Assembly: GCA_038277395.1 (NCBI GenBank)
Contig: CM076193.1
Coordinates: 68,974,677 to 69,038,676, forward strand
DNA: 64,000 nucleotides
Direction: 5' to 3'
Origin: Dryocosmus kuriphilus
Lineage: Eukaryota; Arthropoda; Insecta; Hymenoptera; Cynipidae
Position numbers and translations under genes: made by a program. This document shows positions 23,829 through 35,744 of this stretch, one piece after another; within the stretch, counting starts at the first letter, position 1, and each line of letters starts with the position of its first letter. The notes beneath the pieces were generated by a model. It saw only the letters and a list, made by a program, of their open reading frames with translations. It had not been told where the DNA came from and searched no databases.

Positions 23829-24176
23829 TGTCATAAGGTTCAAGGTTTTCGAATGTCATAAGGTCCAAGGTTTTAGAATATCATAGGCTCCAAGGTTTAT
23901 GAGCTCATCAAAACAATACGTCATGTTGATGTGATCACCATGAATCAAAACAAGCATCACCATAGAAGCTTCTAGAAAGATTCCCATTTAAACACGAGGC
24001 TATATAAGGAGTTATTGGCCTCCTCGCTCACACAGACTCAATATTACTTCGACTCTGTAACATTATTTTCTCAATAAATCTAATCATTCACTTTAACATG
24101 TATTAAAAGTTACTATCCTTCGTTTGGATAGATTAAATTCTTTTCTAAAAATACATCAGTAAAAATAATTAGATCA
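23829..24176 (+). repeat. 5' LTR of the inner Gypsy-type element
   Basis: It begins TGTCATAAGGTTCAAGG and ends ...AATTAGATCA. It matches 38687-39035 over its whole length with scattered substitutions (about 90% by eye). A TATA-like CTATATAAGG lies near 24001 and a polyadenylation-like AATAAA near 24074. Internal short repeats (CATAAGGTCCAAGGTTTT) occur at its start. Confidence 0.85.
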
Positions 24177-24180
24177 CATT

Positions 24181-24200
24181 TGGCGATCCTGTCAGGATCC
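24181..24200 (+). promoter_or_regulatory. Primer-binding site of the inner Gypsy-type element
   Basis: TGGCGATCCTGTCAGGATCC starts 4 nt after the LTR end. It has the TGGCGA start seen at tRNA primer sites of insect Gypsy-type elements. The priming tRNA was not determined. Confidence 0.6.
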
Positions 24201-25158
24201 TCAACGCAGTAGTTGAAACTTCTAAGACTCTGAAGGATGAAATTGATAGAGGAAGTACTTCAAATCTCTAAGACCCGGAGATTGAAGGAAAAGGTATCTG
24301 GGAGAAATTTTTACATGTCATTCCTGAAGAACAAGTGAACTTTTGAACTTCTGCGTTACATTCAACTTGTGGAAGACAACCTGGACACCCAGATCAACAA
24401 CGCTTAAGAACTTCCGGAAGGCTACTAAGAATTTCCACAACCCCTCCGGAGGCATCTCTGAAACGCTGAGAACTTCCTGGAAGCAGAACTGCAGCTAGAT
24501 GACATCCTAGGACCCTGGAGATCTGGTGGTGCAGCATAGAGGTACATTGAATGACATCGAGAACATTGAGAACTTCAATTACCCCATTTGAAGTAAGTCT
24601 TTAAATAAAATTAAAAGTGGAGCATAAGAATCAGTCCTCTCTGCTGCCCGATTTAGGAGGCAGAAAGGGAATTGAGAGATTTTAAATAATCCAAGCTATA
24701 AAATTCACTTTCTGGTGAGGCAAAGTTTGTTCTGCTTTTATTTTATTAAGAAGAAAAAGGGATAAATAAGTATCTCATAAGAATAATTTGTCCCAGGAAA
24801 TATTTTCATCCCTAGTGTCCAAAGCCAAAGAAAAAATATTTCTTTGCAAATCCCCAAAACAAATCGTAAAGAGAAAAATTCATATCCACTGAGACCAAGA
24901 AAAATGACGAAGCCAGGATTACACTCGCTATTTCTGATAATATTGTTAAATATAATTTGTTGAATACTTTAAATATTTAAAAAATATAAAAGTATATAAA
25001 AAGTTAAGTGTGTTCAATCTGTTGATTCCTCCACCGAAGAAAGCCGTAGTACGGAAGTATCGGCGCACTTTTACGAAGCTTGTGAATATAATAACTATTT
25101 TCCTTGTAAAAAAGAAATAGTACATGTGGACTCTAAAATGAACACTTTGAAGATAAAA
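24201..25158 (+). other. Leader of the inner Gypsy-type element
   Basis: About 960 bp between the primer site and gag. It has no open frame of note. The words GAACTTCC and CTTCCGGAAG recur, suggesting short internal repeats in the leader. Confidence 0.5.
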
Positions 25159-26000
25159 TGGCCAGAATGAAATTGAAGAAAGAAGGAGAGCAGATTTTAT
25201 CTTCACCACTTGCAACCACTCTAGCTGCACCAGTTGACATTGAAGAAGATGAAGAAGTTACAGAAAATGAACACAAAATGATAAACAGGTATGTATTTAG
25301 AAGGAATCGGAGAATATGACGTGATAGAAGACGTCGAAGCATTTCTGGACCAATTAAAACCATTGATGGAAAAATATGCACCGTTCCGGGATATTCTACT
25401 GAGAGAAGTACCATTTATAGTTCGTGCAAAGAAACTTAAAAAAGAGGCATTCACGGTGGCAAGTAGAGTAAGACCTCTTTCGCCTAGAGGTTTAATAGAT
25501 GCGCTTCAATTAGCTTTTGGGCATAAAGGAATAAACTTTGATCAGGTCATTGAAGAAAGAAATGCAATACATTAGGACAAAATGAGAGAGTGGGAAATTT
25601 TTTCAAAAGTTACTTTGAAATTGACAAACAAATACAAAGAGCTCTCGATTATGAACCCAATCAATACAAGGATGTACGATGACAAAGCGAAGAGGTACAC
25701 CGTGTCAAAAACTTTATACGTGCCCTAAAGTTCGAAATTAAAGTAGCAGTTAGGAATCGAAATCCTGTAAGATTAAACGACGCTTTCCATATTGCTTTGC
25801 AAGAAGAGAAAGAATGTGTAGACCATGAAAAAAGTCGTCTTGCAGCTGTTCATCTGACACAAGAATTAAATAAACGAAAGCAGATGTATCAAAGACAAGA
25901 ATTTAAACGTTCTAATGAAACGCAAAAAGTGAACTGCAACCAGCAATCAAAGAACATTGAAACATATATACTTACTGCAAAAAACCCGGGCATAGTATAA
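25159..26000 (+). pseudogene. Gag remnant of the inner Gypsy-type element
   Basis: Starts at ATG 25159 with a short acidic N-terminus (IEEDEEVTENE), then shifts frame to 25291-25575, where FLDQLKPLMEKYAPFRDILL begins a helical Gypsy-type capsid region. After a stop and frameshifts near 25580-25690, helical capsid sequence (e.g. NFIRALKFEIKVAV) continues, and 25797-26000 holds the basic end of Gag. No zinc knuckle was seen. The Copia element inserted 24 nt further on removed the junction with protease. Confidence 0.65.
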
Positions 26001-26023
26001 ATCAATGTTATACCAAAAGAAAT

Positions 26024-26338
26024 TGTTGAAATATAAGATAAATTTCTTCTTTGTATCATATTACGAGCGTTGTGAACGCACCTATAGCTTAAGTTTAAGT
26101 AGAGTGCTGGTATGCTTGCGTAAGGGAGAATGTATATGAGCATACTAATGTACACCGACAGTATGGAACGTGATGCCGAATGTGATGGTACGTTTTTGTA
26201 TAGCTGCTCAGAAAGCACGATGCTTTCTTTAGTTCTTTCGTGTAACCAATTTAAGTTCTTCTTTTAACAATAAGTAAATATAATTCTTTAGTTTATTTAC
26301 TCTGAGTTTATTTCATGGACCCCCAAGAACAAATAACA
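26024..26338 (+). repeat. 5' LTR of the Copia element
   Basis: A 315-bp LTR, TGTTGAA...CA, matching 30802-31117 with about a dozen substitutions by eye. The differences imply some age since insertion. Confidence 0.9.
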
Positions 26339-26351
26339 TGGTAGCGAAACG
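26339..26351 (+). promoter_or_regulatory. Primer-binding site of the Copia element
   Basis: TGGTAGCGAAACG immediately follows the LTR. It resembles TGGTATCAGAGC, the site complementary to initiator methionine tRNA used by Copia-type elements. Confidence 0.6.
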
Positions 26352-26811
26352 TGGTTGATTAAAGAAAAATTGAGGTTAGCTGGAAACGTGGTCGCGAGTG
26401 AAAGCGTATCGTTGGTTTTTTTTGAATACGAAAAGGAAAAATAATGTGAAATTATGAAGAACAGAGTAGCGCAGTGAAATAAGGTAAAAAAACTCAGTGA
26501 AAATAATTAATTTTGAAACCGATGCGACCGGATTGGAAAAAAGCACATGCTTGAAGGTTATGAGAACGCATGGTGAATTTTTAAGATTATACAAGTGTGA
26601 AATGAGATTTCATGAACATGTTTAAAAGTTGAAAACATAGGTTAATTAAATCTCTACGATTAATAAGTGGCCAAAAGAAGAAGTAAATAGTGATTCAAGA
26701 GAAGAAATAAATAAAGAGATAAGTCGTTTAAGGAAAGTTTTTCTGAAAACACTGGAAAAAGCTTTGATTTTACATAGAGAAATTTCTGAAAGGATAAACG
26801 AAAAAGAAGAA

Positions 26812-27617
26812 ATGGCTAAATACTCAAAAATTGACGATATTTCAACCCCAGTGTTCGATGGGTCAAATTTCAACAGTTGGATGTTTAGGTTAATGAATAT
26901 TTTAGAATATAAAGAGTGCAACGAACTGGCTCAAAGAAAAAAAAAAGATACTGAAGAAGAAGGAGCATGGAAAAAAAACTTGATTTAAAAGCAAAAACGA
27001 TATTAATTAGTGCCATTTCGGATAAGCAACTTGAATATATAAATGAGTGTAAAACGACACTGGAAATGATAAAGAAGTTTGAAAAAATGTATTCAAATAA
27101 GTCAACTACATTGCAAATTTTCAATAGAAATAAACTTGAAGAGATTAAGTTAAAAGATTACAGTGCAGTAGAAGAATTTGTCATTGATTTTGAAAAAGCA
27201 TGTAATGAATTGAAAGCTGCAGGAGCAAGAATAACAAAAGAAGAAATGATGAGATACATGATTAAAGCATTACCAACAGAGTACTGCTATATTGGAGACT
27301 TCATTGATTTAGTACCGGAAGAAGAGAGAACGGTAGATTTAGTAAAATCGAAAATTCAAGAAAAAAGTATGAAGAAAGACGTAAGTAAATCAAACGCAAG
27401 TACGTTCAACGCGAAAGCGAGAGGAAAGTGTCACAGATGTGGCAAGATTGGACACTATATCAAGGATTGCTGGCAGTCAACGCAGAGTCAAGAACGAGGA
27501 GAACAGTCAAATACAAGGGGTCAACAAGGATCATCGAGAGCTTACCGTAGAGGCTCACACAGAGGTCATGGTCGTGGTCGAGGACCAAACCATCAACGAA
27601 CAACGAAAAAACGATAA
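26812..27617 (+). pseudogene. Copia Gag (capsid plus zinc knuckle), one frameshift
   Basis: ATG 26812 opens MAKYSKIDDISTPVFDGSNF, the usual start of Copia Gag with the FDGxNFxxW motif. An indel in an A-run near 26970 moves reading to a second frame that carries the UBN2-type capsid (YSNKSTTLQIFNRNKLEEI) and the zinc knuckle CHRCGKIGHYIKDC (CX2CX4HX4C), then an Arg/Gly-rich tail. A second indel in an A-run near 27605 separates Gag from protease; Copia elements usually encode one continuous polyprotein. Confidence 0.85.
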
Positions 27618-30600
27618 GCGCGATGAGACATCATATGAGGCATGGGCAACGCAGGTAGTGAAAGTGAACGTGAATAATTTAAGTGAATATAAAAGTGAAA
27701 ATCCAAACATGATTCAGTGGTTATTAGATAGTGGGTGCACGCACCACATTGTCAATGACGAAAAGTATTTTTACGAGTGTAAAAATTTAGAAAGCCCAGT
27801 TGATGTTATTTTGCCCGACGACAAAATATTAAAAGCAACTAAAATTGGTAATGTAAAAACAACATTTAACACATATAATGACAAAACAGAGATTTATTTA
27901 AAGAATGTTTTCTTGGTTAAAGGTATGAAAAGAAATTTATTGAGTTTTTCCAAAATAACAGAAAATAATACTATTGTTGCTCGAAATAATTATGCAAAAA
28001 TATATAATACAAATAGAAAGTTAACAGCTGTAGCGTCAAAAATAAATGATTTGTATTACATGAAAAGTTTTTGTAACAACGTAGGAGGAAATATTCATAC
28101 AAATGTTGTAAACTTAAAAGAAAAAGAAAAATGGCATAGAGCGCTTGGCCATGTAAATTTTCAATATTTAAATAAATTAGTAAATCAAAAATTAGTAGAT
28201 GGATTACCAGAAAAATTGGAAAATGCGAAAATGACTTGTTCTAATTGTATACTAAGTAAGATGGCTAAGGTACCGTTTGAAAATAAGAGAACACATACTA
28301 AAGAAATCCTAGAACGGATTCACACAGATTTAAATGATCCACATAGAACCACAGGTTATGGCGGAGAAAAATACTTTCTAACTTTTATCGATGATTATAG
28401 CAAATGTGCCAAGATTTATTGTATTGAAAATAAAGCTCAGACAGCCGCTTGTTTTATTGAATTCGTAAATCTAGTTGAAAATAAATTTGGTAAATGTATA
28501 AAAAAGGTACAATGTGATAATGGCAAAGAGTATTTGAATAGAGAAATTTTTGTTTTTGCAAAAAGTAAAGGAATTCAAATTTTACCGCATCCACCATATG
28601 TACACGAGTTAAATGGAGTAGCTGAAAGATATAATAGGTCAGCAATGGATGTGGGTAGATACTTAGCAAGAGAAGCAAAAAATTAATCAAAGGTATTGGC
28701 CAGAAATAATTAAAACAGTTGCTTATTTGAAAAACCGTACAATAGCCAATACACAAGAAAATAAAACTCCATTTGAAATATTTTTTAATAAAAAACCAAA
28801 TGTTAAACATCTAAAAATTTATGGCAGCAAAGTTTTTGTAAGAGTACCAGAAATCTTAAGAAAAGGTAAATGGGACAATAAAGCAAAGGTAGGAATTTTA
28901 GTAGGGTACAATACAAATAGTTACAGAGTATTGTTAGATAACAAAATAACAAATGCGAGACATGTTAAAGTAATTGAAAACGAAAATGAATTGATCTGCT
29001 TTGAAGAAAATGATAAAAATTTAAATAATATGAACGATAATGAAATGTTCTTCAGATGTGAAAATAATAATGAAAATGAGAAAGGTCATGAGTATGAAGA
29101 AAATAACATGAAGGATAATGAAAACGAAAATAATCAAATTACCGATGATAATACAAGTAGACAAAATTTAACGGTTGAAAGGAGATCGCAAAGAAAGAGA
29201 AGTCCGGTAAATAGGTTCGGAAATCCTGTTACACATACTATTTCTGTAAATTTTGTAAATACATGGGTGCCGAATACTTTTGAAGAAGCGATTGAATGTG
29301 ATGAAAATAAAGAATGGATAAAAGCTATGGATGCAGAAATGGAAAGTATAAATGAAAATAGAACTTGGGTACTAGTTGATAGAGTCAAAGATAAACCTGT
29401 AATAGATTCAAAATGGATATATACACGTAAAGCTAATGGTAGACGTAAAGCTAGATTAGTTGTTAAAGGTTTCCAACAAAGAAATGTTATTGATGATATA
29501 TATTCCCCGGTTCCAAGTAATCAAGCTTTGAAATTTTTTGCTCTCATTTTGTTGTCAAAATGATTTAATTATAGAAGTTGTAGATGTGAACTCAGCCTTT
29601 TTATATGGTGAAATAATCGCGGAAGTATATATCAATCAACCCAAAGGTTATGAAGATGGCACAAATAAAGTATAAAAACTTTTAAGATCAATGTATGGTC
29701 TGAGCAAAAGTCCAAGAGACTGGTACGAATGTTTCGATCAGTATGTTAAAACTCTAGGATTTAAAAGAAGTAACGTAGAGTTATGCTTATACGTTCATGG
29801 AGAAGGAGATGACACTGTCTATTTTTTAAACTATGTAGATGATGTACTCATGTGTAGTAAAAATAAGGGAAAGTTACAAATAATAAAAGGATTGTTAGCT
29901 AAAAGATTTAAGATAAAAGAATTAGGAGAAATAAAAGAATATCTGGGTATAAACATTAATTATGACTGCGTTAATAATAAAATGGAATTGAGTCAAACAA
30001 AATATATAGTCATTAGCTAAAAAATATGACATTGAAAATGGAAAGCTATACCATACTCCTATGGAAACTAATCTAAAAATTGAAAAATCCGATAATGTTG
30101 AAGAAAGCATTTTGTATAGAAACTTGTTAGGTGCCTTATTATACATAAGTTCAAGCACTAGGCCAGACATCAGTTACAGTGTTAACTATTTGAGACGTTT
30201 TCAAAACTGTTACGATAAAACTCATTTTAAGTATGCCTTAAGAATATTAAAGTATCTGTATTTAACGAAAGATTTAAAATTAAACTATAGTAAAAATGAA
30301 AACTGTGAAATCTTAGATTGTTATGTAGATGCTGATTGGGCAGGTGATAATACTGACAGAAAATCAACTACCGGATATATAATTAGATTGTTTGGAAATG
30401 TAATTGACTGGAAATCGCGAAAACAAAAATGTGTAACTAAAACATCAATGTTTGCAGAATATGTAGCGTTATCAGAAGCAGTGAGTGAAATCAAATTTGT
30501 AAAAGAGTTAATGAAAATATTTAAAATTGATGTAGTAAAGCCGACAAAAATCTATCAAGACAACTCAGGTGCTGTAGAGATAGCTAGATACGGCAACTTC

Positions 30601-30774
30601 ACTAAAAATTCAAAGCATATAGAAATCCATTATTATTTTGTTCACGACTGTGTTAATGAAAAGGAAATCGAAGTTTGTAAAATTGATTCAGAAGAAAATG
30701 TTGCTGATATTCTCACTAAAGCGTTATGTAAAATTAAAGTCGAAAAATTTAGAGATTTAATGAATGTAAAATAA
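27600..30774 (+). pseudogene. Copia pol: protease, integrase, RT, RNase H (several breaks)
   Basis: Protease: QWLLDSGCTHHIVND with the catalytic DSG (codon about 27727). GAG-pre-integrase zinc region: KWHRALGHVNF and MTCSNCILSK. Integrase core: HTDLNDP, QCDNGKEYLN and ELNGVAERYNR supply the D-D-E residues. A frameshift at about 28680 in an A-run leads to 28727-29563 with the integrase tail and the RT start (DSKWIYTRKANGRRKARLVV). RT continues from 29691 with YVDD (29832-29843). After a break at 30020, 30061-30774 encodes RNase H (YVDADWAGDNTDRKSTTGY). Four or five small indels or stops make it inactive as sequenced. Confidence 0.9.
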
Positions 30775-30801
30775 ATGATACAATATAAATGTATGGAGGC
30801 G

Positions 30802-31117
30802 TGTTGAAGTATAAGCTACATTTCTTCTTTTTATCATATTACGAGCGTTGTGAACACACCTATAGCTTAAGTTTAAGTAGAGTGCTGGCATGCTTGCGTA
30901 AGTGAAAATGCATATGAGCATACTAATGTACACCGACAGTACGGAACGTGATGCCGAATGTGATGGCACGTTTTTTGTATAGCTGCTCAGAAAGCACGAC
31001 GCTTTCTTTAGTTTTTTCGTGTAACCAATTTAAGTTCTTCTTTTATCAATAAGTAAATATAATTCTTTAGTTTATTTACTCTGAGTTTATTTCATGGACC
31101 CCAAAGAACAAATAACA
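30802..31117 (+). repeat. 3' LTR of the Copia element
   Basis: A 316-bp direct copy of 26024-26338, preceded by the purine-rich TATGGAGGCG, the likely plus-strand primer tract. Confidence 0.9.
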
Positions 31118-31122
31118 AAAAT

Positions 31123-32050
31123 AAAGACATTTTTTTGAGGAGAGGCCAACAAAACAAAGACCCTCCAAAAAAGTCATACTTAACCCAAGAGGAAGAATGG
31201 GAGAACGCATACTTAACCCAAGAGGAAGATTGGAACAAATTTCCAGACTATACAAAACAAATAGATCAGGACACCCCTTCGTGCTTATCCGACTACTTGG
31301 ATGCCGATGCAATATAGGACTTCTAATCGATTCAGGAAATCCAGAATATTTCATAAAATGTAGTAATTTAACTGAAGAATGTCAAACAAAAAAGATACCT
31401 AAAAATCAAAGCAAACCATTTGAAATGTAGACGGCATACATGAAATTTTAGGAAAATACATCTTATTATTAAAAAATGAAAGTCATGAATTTAGTGTTAT
31501 GAGGAATAATTTTCCGATAGAATTCGATGGAATTTTAGGCAGCGATTGGCTCAAAAAATGCAATACGAAAATAAACTTTGAAAGTAATGAGCTAGAACTA
31601 CCAGAAGTAAAATTAAAACTTCACTGTGGATATGATCCAGTGGTTTTTTCAATAAAACCACTGAAGGAAAATTAAATAAAAAATCTCACAGATACCTCTG
31701 AGCCGGCGGACACGTCGAAATTAAAGACCTCTGAACCACAGAACACGTGCAACCAAGAGAACCTTTCCACACTTGTAAACACGTCTATTAAAAAGACCTC
31801 CGAGTCGCAAGGAATGAAATTTAAAAATACCTCTGAGTTTGAAGACACACCTGAAAAGATCCCTGAGCTTCAAAATATGCAAATTCTTCTACAAAAAATT
31901 CTTGACAACTCAATATGACAAGAAAAAAGAAAAGATATATTAAACCATTGGTATAACGAAAATAAAACTATTCCTGTTTATACTATTAACAAAAATGATT
32001 CAAGAATAAAATAATTTCTGAGTAAAACAAGATTGGATCATTTAAACAAA
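31123..32050 (+). pseudogene. Protease and protease-RT linker remnant of the inner Gypsy element
   Basis: Resumes directly after the Copia target site. GLLIDSGNPEYFIK (about 31316) resembles the protease active site, with Asn where Ala is usual, and FPIEFDGILGSDWLKKC (about 31515) is the downstream protease block. The linker at 31690-31890 repeats a TSEP-type peptide (KTSEPQNT, KTSESQ, NTSEF). Frame changes and stops are frequent. Confidence 0.6.
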
Positions 32051-32119
32051 GACATTGAAGAAAAATTAAAGTATTTAATTCTGTAATACAATGATATCTT
32101 TTATCTAGCAGGAGATAAC

Positions 32120-33294
32120 ATGCCTACTGTTACGAATGACAAACACAGAATTAATTTAAAGAGTGACAAACCAGTTAGTGTACCACTCTATAAACATCCG
32201 ATTGTATTACAACCAGAAATTGAAAGACAAATAAATGAATACGAACAAAAAGGATTGATTAGACCGTCTTTCTCACCGTATGAAGCCAACGTGTGGATGG
32301 TTGAAAAAAAACTTGACTTGAAAAAAAAGCAGAAAAAAGAAATGGAGACTTGTAATGGACTTCAGGAAATTAAAAGAATTGATAGTTCAAGATAATTATC
32401 CCCTCCCATCAATAGAAGAGATCCTATGCTTACTAAGAAAAGCTAAATGCATGAGTTGCTTCGACATGGTCAATGGATTCTATCAAGTATTAATGGACGA
32501 AAAGGACTTCGAGAAAACCGCATTTTCTACCCATGAAGGGGAATGGTTAAGGATGCCAATGGGTCTAATTAACAGTCCTGCAACCTCCCAGAAAATGATG
32601 AACTACACATTAAAGGGTGTGATAGGAAACATATGTTTTATTTACCTGGATGATTTAATTGTTCTTGGAGCATCAGAACAAGGGCACTTAAAAAACTTAA
32701 AAACTTTATTTCAAAGACTTAGAGAGACAATACTTATCTTATAACCAGATAAATGTCATTATATGAGAAAAGACTTAGAATACCTCGGACACTCGGTCGG
32801 ACCAGATTGAATAAAACCATTAAAAAAGAATGTAGAAAAAGTTTTACAGTATCCAAGACCAAAAAATTTAAAAGAACTAGAATGATTTATTGGTTTAGCT
32901 TCATACTATTGCAAATTCATTAATAATTTTGCGAGATTCTCTGCTTCATTGAACCGATTAAAGAGCAAAAACATTAAATTCGAATGTGACAAAAGATGTG
33001 AAGAACTATTTTTTAAATTGAAAGAATATTTGACAGCGGAACCAGTACTTAAACACCCTGATATGAATAAAGATTTTATTTTAAACACAGATGCATCTAA
33101 TGAAGGGTTAGGAGTAATTCTAAGTCATTTAGATAACAATGGAAAAGAACATCCGTTCTCGTATGCAAGTAGAAGTTTGAATAGAGCAGAAAAGAATTAT
33201 TCCGCAACCTAAAAAAAACTCAGAGCAATCAGTTGAGGAATAAAACAATACAAACATCTCTTGTATGGAAAGAAATTTAAAATCTGTACTGATC
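32120..33294 (+). pseudogene. RT and RNase H (first part) of the inner Gypsy element
   Basis: RT: VPLYKHPIVLQPEIERQINE, MDFRKLKELIVQDNYPLPSI, FDMVNGFYQV, PMGLINSPATSQKMM and CFIYLDDLIV with the YLDD box at 32643-32654. RNase H begins with NTDASNEGLGVILSHLDNNG and SYASRSLNRAEKNYSAT, then breaks at a stop, continues to CTDHQ and is cut at 33294 by an inverted piece of the same element's integrase. A frameshift near 32360 and stops at about 32744, 32810 and 32885 are present. Confidence 0.85.
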
Positions 33295-33757
33295 ATCAAT
33301 TTCCATAAAAGTTTTCTCTACAAATAACAATTCTTCTGATGTACATGTTATTATTGAATGAGTGATTTCATTATAATTTTTTAGTGCCTTTAATAATTTT
33401 CTGTATGTTGTATCTTTAAAAGTATCATCATTTCTCTTTATTGTTCCTATTAGTCTTTCAACTATACCATTACTTTCAGGGTGATGTGCGGATATTTCTA
33501 TTTGTTGAATTCCCATTTGTTCATAAATTTTCCTTAGTTCATTATTTTGTAAACTTTTATCGTTATCTGTTATTACTTTTTTTGGTGTGGAATAGTGGTG
33601 AAAGAATTGCCATAATATTTCATGTATTTTATCCTTTAGCTTCTGAATGATCCAACCATATCTTGTTAGACTGTCCTTTCCTTCATATGTAAATTCATCT
33701 ATGTTTCAGTCCTCAAACGGCTTACTCATAGGCTCTATCAATACGGCATCTGCTTTA
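33295..33757 (-). repeat. Inverted duplicate of the element's own integrase core
   Basis: This segment is the reverse complement of about 34797-35285 with roughly 90% identity. It translates on the minus strand to the same integrase end (MGIQQIEISAHHPESNGIVE). Relative to the direct copy it lacks about 20 nt around GGACTTTATTATAATA. It sits exactly between the CTDHQ motif and the downstream rest of RNase H, so it interrupts that gene. It has no LTR or TIR of its own. Confidence 0.85.
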
Positions 33758-35288
33758 ACCAATTAAAGGACTTCTGACTGCTAAAAATGACAACATCTCA
33801 ACAAGAATTTTTCGTCTAACTCAAAAATTTACCGATTACAATTTTGAATTAATATAGAAAAAAAGTAAATTAAATACAAATGCCGATGCACTGTGTCGAG
33901 CATTCCCTATGAAACCAAGACTACGAAAAAGTAAAGATGTGGATAAAAACACAGAAGATTCACAATTTTCACCCGGAACAATGCAACAATTGGAAGAAAT
34001 ATTAGAAGAAGAAAATATTGAAGCAACAGAAAAATGCACAGTAGACCTTCAAATTTAAAAACTTCTTTAGGCCAAAGAATTTAAGAAGAGGAAACGCAAG
34101 ACGAAAGAGAAAATGAGAGCTCAGAAGAAGATCCAGAAACTTCAAAAGAACAAAAAAAAGTACGAACTAAAACAATACTTAAAAGTATGAAACTTGATGA
34201 AATCAGGAGAAAGATAGAAAAACGTAGGAGCTATAGTATCAAAACATTAAAATTTGTCACGGATGATATTGATTATTTGAGAAAATTAACAAAAAATCCA
34301 ATAGTGAAAATTAATAAAATTACTACTAGACAGTATCAAAATGCCTTGAGATGTCAAAAAATACCATTGTCTTATTTTGTAAAAACCAGTAAAACAGACC
34401 TGCAAATAAGTCCAGTTATTTTCAGAGGAAAAGAGGACATAATTTCTCAAGCTCAAAAATGACGGGAAGATGAAAGAACTGAATATTTAAGAATAATAGA
34501 AATTACACACTGCATGAATGAAGATCATTACAATTGGATAGTCAAATTCATTTACAAAGTATTAAAAAGGTTAAAACTGTTACCATATTACAAAATGAAA
34601 ACATTTCATCCTAAAAATATTAGAAAAGAAGACAGAAAGCTACATATAATTGCAAGAATTCATGAAAATTCTCATTGGGTTGTAGACAAAACAATCCAAA
34701 AAATAGGACAAGAATATCATTGGGACAATATTAGGAAGCAAGTGGAAGAATAAATAAAAAATTGCCCCATTCGCACGTACAAACTAAGTGAGAAAAGAAT
34801 TAAATCAGATGCCGTATTGATAGAGCCTATGAGTAAGCCGTTTAAGGACTTAAACGTAGATGAATTTACATATGAAGGAAAGGACTTTATTATAATAATA
34901 GACAGTCTAGCAAGATATGGTTGGATCATCCAGAAGCTAAAGGATAAAATACCTGAAATATTATGGCAATTTCTTTCACCAATATCCAACACCAAAAAGA
35001 GTGATAATAGATAACGATCAAAGTTTCCAGAATAATGAAGTGAAGAAAATTTATGAACAAATGGGAATTCAACAAATAGAAATATCCGCACATCACCCAG
35101 AAAGTAATAGTATAGTTGAAAGACTAATAGGAACAATAAAGAAAAATGGTGATACTTTTAAAGATACAACATACAAAAAATTATTATTAAAGGCACTAAA
35201 AAATTATAATGGAACCACTCATTCAGCAACAACATATACATCAGAAAAATTGTTATTTGTAGAGAAAACTTTTATGGAAATTGATTAA
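33758..35288 (+). pseudogene. RNase H tail and integrase of the inner Gypsy element
   Basis: NTNADALCRAF (about 33870) is the end of RNase H. A charged linker follows (33900-34460), with a conserved-looking frame 34187-34462 of unknown role. The integrase zinc domain is at 34514-34753 (HENSHWVVDKTIQKIGQEYH, KNCPIRTYK, second Cys changed). The core has NVDEFTYEGKDFIIIIDSLA, IDNDQSFQNNEVKKI and HHPESNSIVERLIGTIKKNG, so all three acidic residues survive, but frames change at 34760 and 35000. The E-containing block matches the inverted copy at 33295-33757. Confidence 0.8.
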
Positions 35289-35744
35289 GAAACAATGTAA
35301 AGAGAGAGAATGGAAAGAAAAAAGGCACAGATAGAGGGCGCAAGAAAAAAGATTAGAATTCAAAACAAAAAGAACCTGCTTCGACAGAAAATAGGAAGAG
35401 AAGAAACATATGAAGTTGGAAATATAAATTATTCAAAACAGTGGATCAAAATAAAGTCAAATGGTCTGAACCCGAGCATTTAGAAAAATAAATTATGATA
35501 CTAAAACTATCACAGTATTTAAAAGGGGATAGGAACAAATGAGACACTTCAACCAAATAAAAAAATATTTCAATGATCCAGAATGAAAACTATTGTTTCA
35601 GATCCTAAACACAAAGTCGGAATACAATTTGGCAAAATCAAATGAAGCAATCCTTCAAGAAAATCTTTTCGAAGCCAAATTGTATAATGAAGCCTGGGAC
35701 ACCATACATTACGCCGCATTAAAAGAAATCAAAGAGGATACATA

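Larger units (their letters stand above)
26024..31117 (+). mobile_element. Ty1/Copia retrotransposon inserted in the inner Gypsy element
   Basis: Has 315- and 316-bp LTRs (TGTTGAA...ATAACA) at 26024-26338 and 30802-31117, and a primer site directly after the left LTR. Gag, protease, integrase, RT and RNase H follow in the Copia order (integrase before RT). The flanking 5 bp are GAAAT (26019-26023) and AAAAT (31118-31122), a near-match 5-bp target duplication. Coding breaks are few and mostly at A-runs, so the copy is fairly young. Confidence 0.9.
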
